From positions 2,108,001 through 2,172,000 of the forward strand of contig CATNEN010000008.1 of NCBI GenBank assembly GCA_950097015.1: a stretch of DNA of 64,000 bases. The letters are read 5' to 3'. Both the position numbers and the translations under genes were made by a program. Of the stretch, positions 44,194 through 56,900 are shown in pieces (within the stretch, counting starts at the first letter, position 1; each line of letters starts with the position of its first letter). Under the pieces are notes generated by a model. It did no database searches. It was not told the DNA's origin and was given only the letters and a program-made list of their open reading frames with translations. The DNA is from Macrostomum hystrix. Lineage: Eukaryota > Platyhelminthes > Macrostomidae.

Positions 44194-46998
44194 AAGGGTA
44201 GAAGACTAGGCTGGAGGGTAGAAGACTAGGCTGGAGGGTAGAAGACTAGGCTGGAGGGTAGAAGACTAGGCTGGAGGGTAGAAGACTAGGCTGGAAGGTA
44301 GAAGACTAGGCTGGAAGGTAGAAGACTAGGCAGGAAGGTAGAATACTAGGCTGGAAGGTAGAAGACTGGGCTGGAAGGTAGAAGACTAGGCTGGAGGGTA
44401 GAAGACTAGGCTGGAAGGTAGAAGACTAGGCTGGAAGGTAGAAGACTAGGCAGGAAGGTAGAATACTAGGCAGGAAGGTAGAATACTAGGCTGGAAGGTA
44501 GAAGACTGGGCTGGAAGGTAGAAGACTAGGCTGGAAGGTAGAAGACTAGGCAGGAAGGTAGAAGACTAGGCAGGAAGGTAGAAGACTAGGCTAGAAGGTA
44601 GAATACTAGGCTGGAAGGTAGAAGACTAGGCAGGAAGGTAGAAGACTAGGCTAGAAGGTAGAAGACTAGGCTGGAGGGTAGAAGACTAGGCAGGAAGGTA
44701 GAAGACTAGGCTAGAAGGTAGAAGACTAGGCTGGAAGGTAGAAGACTAGGCAGGAAGGTAGAAGACTAGGCAGGAAGGTAGAAGACTAGGCTGGAAGGTA
44801 GAAGACTAGGCTGGAAGGTAGAAGACTAGGCTGGAAGGTAGAAGACTAGGCAGGAAGGTAGAAGACTAGGCTGGAAGGTAGAAGACTAGGCAGGAGGGTA
44901 GAAGACTAGGCAGGAGGGTAGAAGACTAGGCTGGAAGGTAGAAGACTAGGCAGGAAGGTAGAAGACTAGGCAGGAGGGTAGAAGACTAGGCATGAGGGTA
45001 GAAGACTAAGCAGGAGGGTAGAAGACTAGGCTGGAGGGTAGAAGACTAGGCAGGAAGGTAGAAGACTAGGCAGGAAGGTAGAAGACTAGGCAGGAAGGTA
45101 GAAGACTAGGCAGGAAGGTAGAAGACTAGGCTGGAAGGTAGAAGACTAGGCTGGAAGGTAGAAGACTAGGCAGGAAGGTAGAAGACTAGGCAGGAAGGTA
45201 GAAGACTAGGCTGGAAGGTAGAAGACTAGGCTGGAAGGTAGAAGACTAGGCAGGAAGGTAGAAGACTAGGCTGGAAGGTAGAAGACTAGGCTGGAAGGTA
45301 GAAGACTAGGCAGGAGGGTAGAAGACTAGGCAGGAAGGTAGAAGACTAGGCAGGAAGGTAGAAGACTAGGCAGGAAGGTAGAAGACTAGGCTGGAAGGTA
45401 GAAGACTAGGCAGGAAGGTAGAAGACTAGGCTGGAAGGTAGAAGACTAGGCAGGAAGGTAGAAGACTAGGCAGGAAGGTAGAAGACTAGGCTAGAAGGTA
45501 GAATACTAGGCTGGAAGGTAGAAGACTAGGCAGGAAGGTAGAAGACTAGGCTAGAAGGTAGAAGACTAGGCTGGAAGGTAGAAGACTAGGCTGGAGGGTA
45601 GAAGACTAGGCTGGAGGGTAGAAGACTAGGCAGGAAGGTAGAAGACTAGGCTAGAAGGTAGAAGACTAGGCTGGAAGGTAGAAGACTAGGCTAGAAGGTA
45701 GAAGACTAGGCTGGAAGGTAGAAGACTAGGCAGGAGGGTAGAATACTAGGCTGGAAGGTAGAAGACTAGGCTGGAAGGTAGAAGACTAGGCTAGAAGGTA
45801 GAATACTAGGCTGGAAGGTAGAAGACTAGGCAGGAAGGTAGAAGACTAGGCTAGAAGGTAGAAGACTAGGCTGGAAGGTAGAAGACTAGGCTGGAGGGTA
45901 GAAGACTAGGCTGGAGGGTAGAAGACTAGGCAGGAAGGTAGAAGACTAGGCTAGAAGGTAGAAGACTAGGCTGGAAGGTAGAAGACTAGGCTAGAAGGTA
46001 GAAGACTAGGCTGGAAGGTAGAAGACTAGGCAGGAGGGTAGAATACTAGGCTGGAAGGTAGAAGACTAGGCTGGAAGGTAGAAGACTAGGCAGGAAGGTA
46101 GAATACTAGGCTGGAAGGTAGAAGACTAGGCTGGAAGGTAGAAGACTAGGCAGGAAGGTAGAATACTAGGCTGGAAGGTAGAAGACTAGGCTGGAAGGTA
46201 GAAGACTAGGCTGGAAGGTAGAAAACTAGGCAGGAAGGTAAAAGACTAGGCTGGAAGGTAGAAGACTAGGCAGGAGGGTAGAAGACTAGGCAGGAATGTA
46301 GAAGACTAGGCAGGAGGGTAGAAGACTAGGCAGGAAGGTAGAAGACTAGGCTGGAAGGTAGAAGACTAGGCTAGAAGGTAGAAGACTAGGCTGGAAGGTA
46401 GAAGACTAGGCTGGAAGGTAGAAGACTAGGCAGGAAGGTAGAAGACTAGGCTGGAAGGTAGAAGACTAGGCTGGAAGGTAGAAGACTAGGCAGGAGGGTA
46501 GAAGACTAGGCAGGAAGGTAGAAGACTAGGCAGGAAGGTAGAAGACTAGGCAGGAAGGTAGAAGACTAGGCTGGAAGGTAGAAGACTAGGCAGGAGGGTA
46601 GAAGACTAGGCAGGAGGGTAGAAGACTAGGCAGGAGGGTAGAAGACTAGGCTGGAAGGTAGAAGACTAGGCTGGAAGGTAGAAGACTAGGCTGGAAGGTA
46701 GAAGACTAGGCAGGAGGGTAGAATACTAGGCAGGAGGGTAGAAGACTAGGCAGGAGGGTAGAATACTAGGCGAGTGGTAGAAGACTAGGCTGGAAGGTAG
46801 AAGACTAGGCAGGAAGGTAGAAGACTAGGCAGGAAGGTAGAAGACTAGGCAGGAAGGTAGAAGACTAGGCTGGAGGGTAGAAGACTAGGCAGGAAGGTAG
46901 AAGACTAGGCAGGAGGGTAGAAGACTAGGCAGGAAGGTAGAAGACTAGGCAGGAGGGTAGAAGACTAGGCTGGAAGGTAGAATACTAGGCGAGTGGTA
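44194..46998. repeat. 20-bp minisatellite, about 140 copies, 300-bp higher-order repeat
   Basis: Unit GAAGACTAGGCTGGAAGGTA, with CTGG/CAGG/CTAG and AAGG/AGGG variants. The 300-bp segment 45481-45780 (15 units) is followed by an identical variant order at 45781-46080. Two irregular units with GCGAGTGGTAGAAGA occur near 46770 and 46990. Intergenic, downstream of TMEM164. Confidence 0.97.
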
Positions 46999-47733
46999 GA
47001 AGATCAGATACGAGCCCTTAGAAATGGTAGACTAGCTATGGTAATATAGCAAAGCGAAGCATGTGAATGTAATAAGAACTTGCGAAATGGCAACCAATGA
47101 GCTTCAAATAACATTTCATGGAATCAACCTTAAGTACTTGTGACAGTAAATACTTAACAGAAAGCATAACAAAAAGAAATGAAAAAGAGATAAAAAAACT
47201 TTTGTCAATAAAATCTAGGTCAAGAAAGTCAAATTGCCGAATAATTTTATTAAAATTTTCAATATAACATTTTCGAAATTTCTCGAAATTCTCAGTAACA
47301 ATAAACGTGCGATATTAATAATACTATGCGATTAGAAAAAATGTACTAGTATGAGTAGACTGCGATCACAAGCACAGTATGCGATGAATGTGCAGAATTA
47401 GGTTCGACTGAAAACAAAAGAAAACAATAAAGGAATTTGACTAGACTATAATATAATCTTAAAGTAAATAAGCCATTAAAAAAAATACATTGGTTAAGGC
47501 TGAAATGCCATTTACCGAAATCACAATGGGTTATGAAACCTAATAACAACAGGAATTAAAAATGAACTTTATTTTAAAATGTGAAACTTCTGTAGACATG
47601 GTGCTCGGTGTCTTATGTAAGACAATAATCAAATTAGAAATTAAAAGCCAAGTGCAGAATAAGTACAAAAAAATAAAAATAAATTTCTTGGAAGATCAGT
47701 ACCAATAACAATAGGTAGGATGTACCCAGTAAG
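46999..47733. other. TMEM164 3' flank
   Basis: Unique AT-rich DNA. A TTTATT at 47568-47573 is an AATAAA on the - strand about 350 bp past the TMEM164 stop and is a candidate polyadenylation signal. No other gene is seen. Confidence 0.5.
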
Positions 47734-47734
47734 C

Positions 47735-47933
47735 GAAAATATCTCACTGCTGTTATCTCACTGCTGTTATCTCACTGCTGTTATCTCACTGCTGTTATCT
47801 CACTGCTGTTATCTCACTGCTGTTATCTCACTGCTGTTATCTCACTGCTGTTATCTCACTGCTGTTATCTCACTGCTGTTATCTCACTGCTGTTATCTCA
47901 CTGCTGTTATCTCACTGCTGTTATCTCACTGCT
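47735..47933. repeat. 14-bp minisatellite beginning at the TMEM164 stop codon
   Basis: About 14 nearly perfect copies of CTCACTGCTGTTAT. On the - strand the gene ends GAG CAG TGA and the array continues with GATAACAGCAGTGA. The repeat unit thus includes the last codon and the stop codon, and the array forms the proximal 3' UTR. Confidence 0.96.
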
Positions 47934-50900
47934 CCTTGGCGTGTCCATTAGACTCAATTGGTGGCATTGGTTCAACTGAGTTTAAAGCAGATGAATCACC
48001 TTCTGACGGGACAGGCTGAGCATAGCAGGCCCAGAGCAGGCCGCGATAGATCAAAGTTAGCGACTTGCCAAAGATGGTCACTAGAAGGGTCTGGTGAAAG
48101 ACCGCCCACTGGCGATAGTGCGGCCCGCGAAATGGATCCGAGATAGCCGGACACATGATGTTGTCAAGGTTCACGAGGGTGACCTAAGGATGGGTGACAA
48201 CTTCAGCAACTTGATTCGGAACAAGGTTAATGGATTCTAGAGATCGGAACTAGGTTACTGGATTCTAGAGATCGGAACTAGGTTACTGGATTCTAGAGAT
48301 CGGAACTAGGTTACTGGATTCTAGAGATCGGAACTAGGTTACTGGATTCTAGAGATCGGAACTAGGTTACTGGATTCTAGAGATCGAAACTAGGTTACTG
48401 GATTCTAGAGATCGGAACTAGGTTACTGGATTCTAGAGATCGGAACTAGGTTACTGGATTCTAGAGATCGAAACTAGGTTACTGGATTCTAGAGATCGAA
48501 ACTACTCGTAGGTTACTGGATTCTAGAGATCGGAACTAGGTTACTGGATTCTAGAGATCGAAACTAGGTTACTGGATTCTAGAGATCGGAACTAGGTTAC
48601 TGGATTCTAGAGATCGGAACTAGGTTACTGGATTCTAGAGATCGGAACTAGGTTACTGGATTCTAGATATCGGAACTAGGTTACTGTATTCTAGAGATCG
48701 GAACAAGGTTACTGGATTCTAGATATCGGAACAAGGTTAATGGATTCTAGAGATCGGAACTAGGTTACTGGATTCTAGATATCGGAACAAGGTTACTGGA
48801 TTCTAGAGATCGGAACTAGGTTACTGGATTCTAGAGATCGGAACTAGGTTACTGTATTCTAGAGATCGGAACTAGGTTACTGGATTCTAGATATCGGAAC
48901 AAGGTTAATGGATTCTAGAGATCGGAACTAGGTTACTGGATTCTAGATATCGGAACAAGGTTACTGGATTCTAGAGATCGGAACTAGGTTACTGGATTCT
49001 AGAGATCGGAACTAGGTTACTGGATTCTAGAGATCGGAACTAGGTTACTGGATTCTAGAGATCGGAACTAGGTTACTGGATTCTAGAGATCGGAACTAGG
49101 TTACTGGATTCTAGAGATCGGAACTAGGTTACTGGATTCTAGAGATCGGAACTAGGTTACTGGATTCTAGAGATCGGAACTAGGTTACTAGGAACTAGGT
49201 AGATTTCTGTCTTAAATGGGAACAAGATTTCTGTCTAAAAGAGAACTAAATTTCTGTCTTAAATGGGAACTAGATTTCTGTCTAAATGGGGGAACTAGAT
49301 TTTTGTCTAAATGGGGGAACTAGATTTCTGTCTAAATGGGGGAACTAGATTTCTGTCTAAAAAGTGAACTAGAATTCTGTCTAAATAGGGGAGCTAGATT
49401 TCTGTCTTAATGGGGGAACTAGATTTCTGTCTAAATGGGGGAACTAGATTTCTGTCTAAATGGGGGAACTAGATTTCTGTCTAAATGGGGGAACTAGATT
49501 TCTGTCTAAAAAGTGAACTATATTTCTGTCTAAATGGGGGAACTAGATTTCTGTCTAAATGGGGGAACTAGATTTCTGTCTAAATGGGGGAACTAGATTT
49601 CTGTCTAAATGGGGGAACTAGATTCTGTCTAAATGGGGGAACTAGATTTCTGTCTAAATGGGGGAACTAGATTCTGTCTAAATGGGGGAACTAGATTTCT
49701 GTCTAAATGGGGGAACTAGATTTCTGTCTAAATGGGGGAACTAGATTTCTGTCTAAATGGGGGAACTAGATTTCTGTCTAAATGGGGGAACTAGATTTCT
49801 GTCTAAATGGGGGAGCTAGATTTCTGTCTAAATGGGGGAACTAGATTTCTGTCTAAATGGGGGAGCTAGATTTCTGTCTAAATGGGGGAACTAGATTTCT
49901 GTCTAAATGGGGGAGCTAGATTTCTGTCTAAATGGGGGAGCTAGATTTCTGTCTAAATGGGGGAGCTAGATTCTGTCTAAATGGGGGAGCTAGATTTCTG
50001 TCTAAATGGGGGAGCTAGATTTCTGTCTAAATGGGGGAGCTAGATTTCTGTCTAAATGGGGGAACTAGATTTCTGTCTAAAAAGTGAACTAGAATTCTGT
50101 CTAAATAGGGGAGCTAGATTTCTGTCTTAATGGGGGAACTAGATTTCTGTCTTAATGGGGGAACTAGATTTCTGTCTAAATGGGGGAGCTAGATTTCTGT
50201 CTAAATGGGGGAGCTAGATTTCTGTCTAAATGGGGGAGCTAGATTTCTGTCTAAATGGGGGAACTAGATTTCTGTCTAAATGGGGGAACTAGATTTCTGT
50301 CTAAATGGGGGAACTAGATTTCTGTCTAAATGGGGGAACTAGATTTCTGTCTAAATGGGGGAACTAGATTTCTGTCTAAATGGGGGAACTAGATTTCTGT
50401 CTAAATGGGGGAACTAGATTTCTGTCTAAATGGGGGAACTAGATTTCTGTCTAAATGGGGGAGCTAGATTTCTGTCTAAATGGGGGAACTAGATTTCTGT
50501 CTAAATGGGGGAACTAGATTTCTGTCTAAATGGGGGAGCTAGATTTCTGTCTAAATGGGGGAACTAGATTTCTGTCTAAATGGGGGAACTAGATTTCTGT
50601 CTAAATGGGGGAACTAGATTTCTGTCTAAATGGGGGAACTAGATTTCTGTCTAAATGGGGGAACTAGATTTCTGTCTAAATGGGGGAGCTAGAATTCTGT
50701 CTAAATGGGGGAACTAGATTTCTGTCTAAATGGGGGAACTAGATTTCTGTCTAAATGGGGGAACTAGATTTCTGTCTAAATGGGGGAACTAGATTTCTGT
50801 CTAAATGGGGGAACTAGATTTCTGTCTAAATGGGGGAACTAGATTTCTGTCTAAATGGGGGAACTAGATTTCTGTCTAAATGGGGGAGCTAGATTTCTGT

Positions 50901-53900
50901 CTAAATGGGGGAACTAGATTTCTGTCTAAATGGGGGAGCTAGATTTCTGTCTAAATGGGGGAACTAGATTTCTGTCTAAATGGGGGAGCTAGATTTCTGT
51001 CTAAATGGGGGAACTAGATTTCTGTCTAAATGGGGGAGCTAGATTTCTGTCTAAATGGGGGAACTAGATTTCTGTCTAAATGGGGGAGCTAGATTTCTGT
51101 CTAAATGGGGGAACTAGATTTCTGTCTAAATGGGGGAGCTAGATTTCTGTCTAAATGGGGGAACTAGATTTCTGTCTAAATGGGGGAGCTAGATTTCTGT
51201 CTAAATGGGGGAGCTAGATTTCTGTCTAAATGGGGGAGCTAGATTTCTGTCTAAATGGGGGAACTAGATTTCTGTCTAAAAAGTGAACTAGAATTCTGTC
51301 TAAATAGGGGAGCTAGATTTCTGTCTTAATGGGGGAACTAGATTTCTGTCTAAATGGGGGAACTAGATTTCTGTCTAAATGGGGGAACTAGATTTCTGTC
51401 TAAATGGGGGAACTAGATTTCTGTCTAAAAAGTGAACTATATTTCTGTCTAAATGGGGGAACTAGATTTCTGTCTAAATGGGGGAACTAGATTTCTGTCT
51501 AAATGGGGGAACTAGATTTCTGTCTAAATGGGGGAGCTAGATTTCTGTCTAAATGGGGGAACTAGATTTCTGTCTAAATGGGGGAACTAGATTTCTGTCT
51601 AAATGGGGGAGCTAGATTTCTGTCTAAATGGGGGAACTAGATTTTCTGTCTAAATGGGGGAGCTAGATTCTGTCTAAATGGGGGAGCTAGATTTCTGTCT
51701 AAATGGGGGAACTAGATTTCTGTCTAAATGGGGGAGCTAGATTCTGTCTAAATGGGGGAGCTAGTTTTCTGTCTAAATGGGGGAACTAGATTTCTGTCTA
51801 AATGGGGGAGCTAGATTTCTGTCTAAATGGGGAGCTAGATTTCTGTCTAAATGGGGGAACTAGATTTCTGTCTAAATGGGGGAGCTAGATTTCTGTCTAA
51901 ATGGGGGAGCTAGATTCTGTCTAAATGGGGGAACTAGATTTCTGTCTAAATGGGGGAGCTAGATTTCTGTCTAAATGGGGGAGCTAGATTTCTGTCTAAA
52001 AAGTGAACTATATTTCTGTCTAAATGGGGGTGCTAGATTTCTGTCTAAATGGGGGAGCTAGATTTCTGTCTAAATGGGGGAGCTAGATTTCTGTCTAAAT
52101 GGGGGAACTAGATTTCTGTCTAAATGGGGGAGCTAGATTTCTGTCTAAAATGGGGGAGCTAGATTTCTGTCTAAATGGGGGAGCTAGATTTCTGTCTAAA
52201 TGGGGGAGCTAGATTTCTGTCTAAAAAGTGAACTATATTTCTGTCTAAATGGGGGAGCTAGATTTCTGTCTAAATGGGGGAGCTAGATTTCTGTCTAAAA
52301 TGGGGGAGCTAGATTTCTGTCTAAATGGGGGAACTAGATTTCTGTCTAAATGGGGGAGCTAGATTTCTGTCTAAATGGGGGAACTAGATTTCTGTCTAAA
52401 TGGGGGAGCTAGATTTCTGTCTAAATGGGGGAGCTAGATTTCTGTCTAAATGGGGGAGCTAGATTTCTGTCTAAATGGGGGAACTAGATTTCTGTCTAAA
52501 TGGGGGAGCTAGATTTCTGTCTAAATGGGGGAACTAGATTTCTGTCTAAATGGGGGAACTAGATTCTGTCTAAATGGGGGAGCTAGATTTCTGTCTAAAT
52601 GGGGGAACTAGATTTCTGTCTAAATGGGGGAACTAGATTTCTGTCTAAATGGGGGAACTAGATTTCTGTCTAAATGGGGGAACTAGATTTCTGTCTAAAT
52701 GGGGGAACTAGATTTCTGTCTAAATGGGGGAGCTAGATTTCTGTCTAAATGGGGGAACTAGATTTCTGTCTAAATGGGGGAGCTAGATTTCTGTCTAAAA
52801 TGGGGGAGCTAGATTTCTGTCTAAATGGGGGAACTAGATTTCTGTCTAAATGGGGGAGCTAGATTTCTGTCTAAATGGGGGAGCTAGATTTCTGTCTAAA
52901 TGGGGGAGCTAGATTTCTGTCTAAATGGGGGAGCTAGATTTCTGTCTAAAAAGTGAACTATATTTCTGTCTAAATGGGGGAACTAGATTTCTGTCTAAAT
53001 GGGGGAGCTAGATTTCTGTCTAAATGGGGGAGCTAGATTTCTGTCTAAATGGGGGAGCTAGATTTCTGTCTAAAAAGTGAACTATATTTCTGTCTAAATG
53101 GGGGAGCTAGATTTCTGTCTAAATGGGGGAGCTAGATTTCTGTCTAAATGGGGGAGCTAGATTTCTGTCTAAATGGGGGAGCTAGATTTCTGTCTAAATG
53201 GGGGAGCTAGATTTCTGTCTAAATGGGGGAGCTAGATTTCTGTCTAAAAAGTGAACTATATTTCTGTCTAAATGGGGGTGCTAGATTTCTGTCTAAATGG
53301 GGGAGCTAGATTTCTGTCTAATGCATAAAGTCAATTTCTAACATCAATAAGAGTTTTGACTATGTTGACCTGAGAAGGGAGTCACATTTTTAGAATATTT
53401 CTACCTTGATTAGAACCACTAAATGATTAGAAACATGATTAGAGACACAATGTCACATTAGACGACCAATTAAAAATAAGAATTCGAAAAGCGAACGGAC
53501 ATCAATGAACCTGATTCAGTTATACCAAATAGGCAAGGCGAAAAAAAAGTGAATTTCAAAAGTACAGGCCACCTCAGAAGCCAATCTGACCGAATGGCGC
53601 CACACTATTATCTATTGCAGATAAAGCAACAGATAAGCACAGCTAGTAATCCTTGTGGGGTCTAAAAACATTTTGTCACTTAATTAAAACTTTAAACTCG
53701 CAAATATAAGTCGACTGACAACTGAAAAAAATTATAGAATTACTCAAAGTGTACTCACGCAAGAGATTGGCTGGAGTATAACAAAGTGATAAATACATTG
53801 AACCGCCTGCGCCAGTATCACCCACGAGAAGTCTAGCATTGGTTCGGTTGTGAAGACGCCTGACAAAGGTTTCAGCGGGTCTTTGTTTGAGTTATAAGCA

Positions 53901-56900
53901 CAAAAAATACCTGTCACGAAGTCTGCCAGTTCGTCAATCTAACAAAGCCTTTTTACTGTACCGTTTTTTATCGTAAATTGGTGTCTAGGCTTCTCTTATC
54001 AGCCCAGCCTGATTGTCCATATGTCTTTATGCAATGGGTGCCTGTCTGTAATGGGTGTCTGTCTGTAATGGGTGTCTGTAATGGGTGTCTGTCTGTAATG
54101 GGTGTCTGTAATGGGTGTCTGTCTGTAATGGGTGTCCACCTGTCTGTAATGGGTATCTGTCTGTAATGGGTGTCTGTCTGTAATGGGTGTCTGTAATGGG
54201 TGTCTGTCTGTAATGGGTGCCTGTCTGTAATGGGTGTCCATCTGTCTGTAATGGGTGTCCATCTGTCTGTAATGGGTGTCTGTCTGTAATGGGTGTCTGT
54301 CTGTAATGGGTGTCTGTCTGTAATGGGTGCCTGTCTGTAATGGGTGTCTGTCTGTAATGGGTGTCCACCTGTCTGTAATGGGTGTCCATCTGTCTGTAAT
54401 GGGTGTCTGTCTGTAATGGGTGTCCACCTGTCTGTAATGGGTGTCTGTCTGTAATGGGTGTCTGTCTGTAATGGGTGTCCATCTTTCTGTAATGGGTGTC
54501 CCCTGTCTGTAATGGGTGTCCATCTGTCTGTAATGGGTGTCTGTCTGTAATGGGTGTCTGTCTGTAATGGGTGTCCATCTTTCTGTAATGGGTGTCCATC
54601 TTTCTGTAATGGGTGTCCCCTGTCTGTAATGGGTGTCCATCTGTCTGTAATGGGTGTCTATCTGTCTGTAATGGGTGTCCATCTGTCTGTAATGGGTGTC
54701 CATCTGTCTGTAATGGGTGTCCATCTGTCTGTAATGGGTGTCCATCTGTCTGTAATGGGTGTTTATCTGTCTGTAATGGGTGTCTATCTGTCTGTAATGG
54801 GTGTCTATCTGTCTGTAATGGGTGTCCATCTGTCCTTAATGGGTGTCTGTCAGAAATGGGTGTCCATCTGTCTGTAATGGGTGTCCATCTGTCTGTAATG
54901 GGTGTCCATCTGTCTGTAATGGGTGTCCACCTGTCTGTAATGGGTGTATATCTGACTGTAATGGGTGTCCACCTGTCTGTAATGGGTGTCCACCTGTCTG
55001 TAATGGGTGTCCATCTGTCTGTAATGGGTGTCCACCTGTCTGTAATGGGTGTCCATCTGTCTGTAATGGGTGTCCACCTGTCTGTAATGGGTGTCCATCT
55101 GTCTGTAATGGGTGTCCACCTGTCTGTAATGGGTGTCCATCTGTCTGTAATGGGTGTCCACCTGTCTGTAATGGGTGTCCACCTGTCTGTAATGGGTGTC
55201 CATCTTTCTGTAATGGGTGTCCCCTGTCTGTAATGGGTGTCTATCTGTCTGTAATGGGTGTCCATCTGTCTGTAATGGGTGTCCATCTGTCTGTAATGGG
55301 TGTCCATCTGTCTGTAATGGGTGTCCATCTGTCTGTAATGGGTGTCCACCTGTCTGTAATGGGTGTATATCTGACTGTAATGGGTGTCCACCTGTCTGTA
55401 ATGGGTGTCCATCTGTCTGTAATGGGTGTCCATCTGTCTGTAATGGGTGTCCATCTGTCTGTAATGGGTGTCCACCTGTCTGTAATGGGTGTTTATCTGT
55501 CTGTAATGGGTGTCTATCTGTCTGTAATGGGTGTCTATCTGTCTGTAATGGGTGTCCATCTGTCCTTAATGGGTGTCTGTCAGAAATGGGTGTCCATCTG
55601 TCTGTAATGGGTGTCCACCTGTCTGTAATGGGTGTCCATCTGTCTGTAATGGGTGTCCATCTGTCTGTAATGGGTGTCTATCTGTCAGTAATGGGTGTCC
55701 ATCTGTCTGTAATGGGTGTCCATCTGTCCTTAATGGGTGTCTGTCAGAAATGGGTGTATATCTGTTCACAATCGCTGTCCAGTTGCACTGGATTATATAT
55801 TTCTGACTGTCAGTAATTCAGTTAGTGTGTGACTAATTGTCAAGTATTCCATTGGAGCAGTCAGTAAGCTGTTAGTTTAGACTCCTTACACACTGCGATA
55901 GTATTTGAGTACAGTACGCGCGCACTAGCCCAAACCGCAGAGCATAAAACAACACAATCGCATAGAGATTTTCCCTATCCGTTGTCGAAATTGAGTTCTG
56001 ACAAACTTGAACCTAACACACTCCCAAGTTTAAGAGTTCATGAGTACCGTGCGAAAGTGCGCGTGCGATAGAAATTTAGACTGATCGTTTTGAGAGGACA
56101 GGAACTGTAGCGCGGTTAGGGAAATTTGAGAACACAATTTCATGCACGCGAAATACTGTCAAGGGTAAAGTACACTTAAAACAGAATCTCTAGAGACTGC
56201 AGTCAGATGGCCACTGCCCCACTCACATCGAGACAATTCTAAAACGCTTTAACAAAGGCTAACAGACACGAGTATTGTAAAGATTAGAAAAAAAGATTCA
56301 TAAACTAATCGGGCTAACACAATTTGTACGGATCTATTTGCACACTAATTTCATAGATAGCTAAAACGCAGGATAGCAACAAAACATTCAGAATCTTTGC
56401 GTTTAGTTTTACACAAGATCAGCGAATAAAAAACTGTTTTCTTACCATCTCTAAATCCACGCCGGATTAGAAACAATGGCAAGGCTAGAATGAGTACATG
56501 CTGAGCATAGTAGACTAAAACTTCGCCGTGTAACTGAAAGTGAGATTTGTGCCATTCTGTTAGTTTTCAAATCTCACCATTTATTTTCACATCCCATCAC
56601 CACGATGATCCCATGACCTGCCACAATCCCATCCCCATGACCTGCCACAATCCCATACCCCATGACCTGCCACAATCCCATCCCCATGACCTGCCACAAT
56701 CCCATCCCCATGACCTGCCACAATCCCATACCCCATGACCTGCCACAATCCCATCCCCATGACCTGCTACAATCCCATCCCTATGACCTGCCACAATCCC
56801 ATACCCCATGACCTGCCACAATCCCATACCCCATGACCTGCCACAATCCCATCCCCATGACCTGCCACAATCCCATACCCCATGACCTGCAACAATCCCA

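Noticed and set aside
47958-48146. + strand frame over the last TMEM164 exon
   Set aside because: Antisense shadow of a well-supported exon.
54027-55559. 510-residue open frame on the - strand (His/Tyr/Arg/Gln repeats)
   Set aside because: It lies wholly inside a 21-bp-class minisatellite in a TMEM164 intron; all frames are open because the unit is divisible by three and lacks stops.
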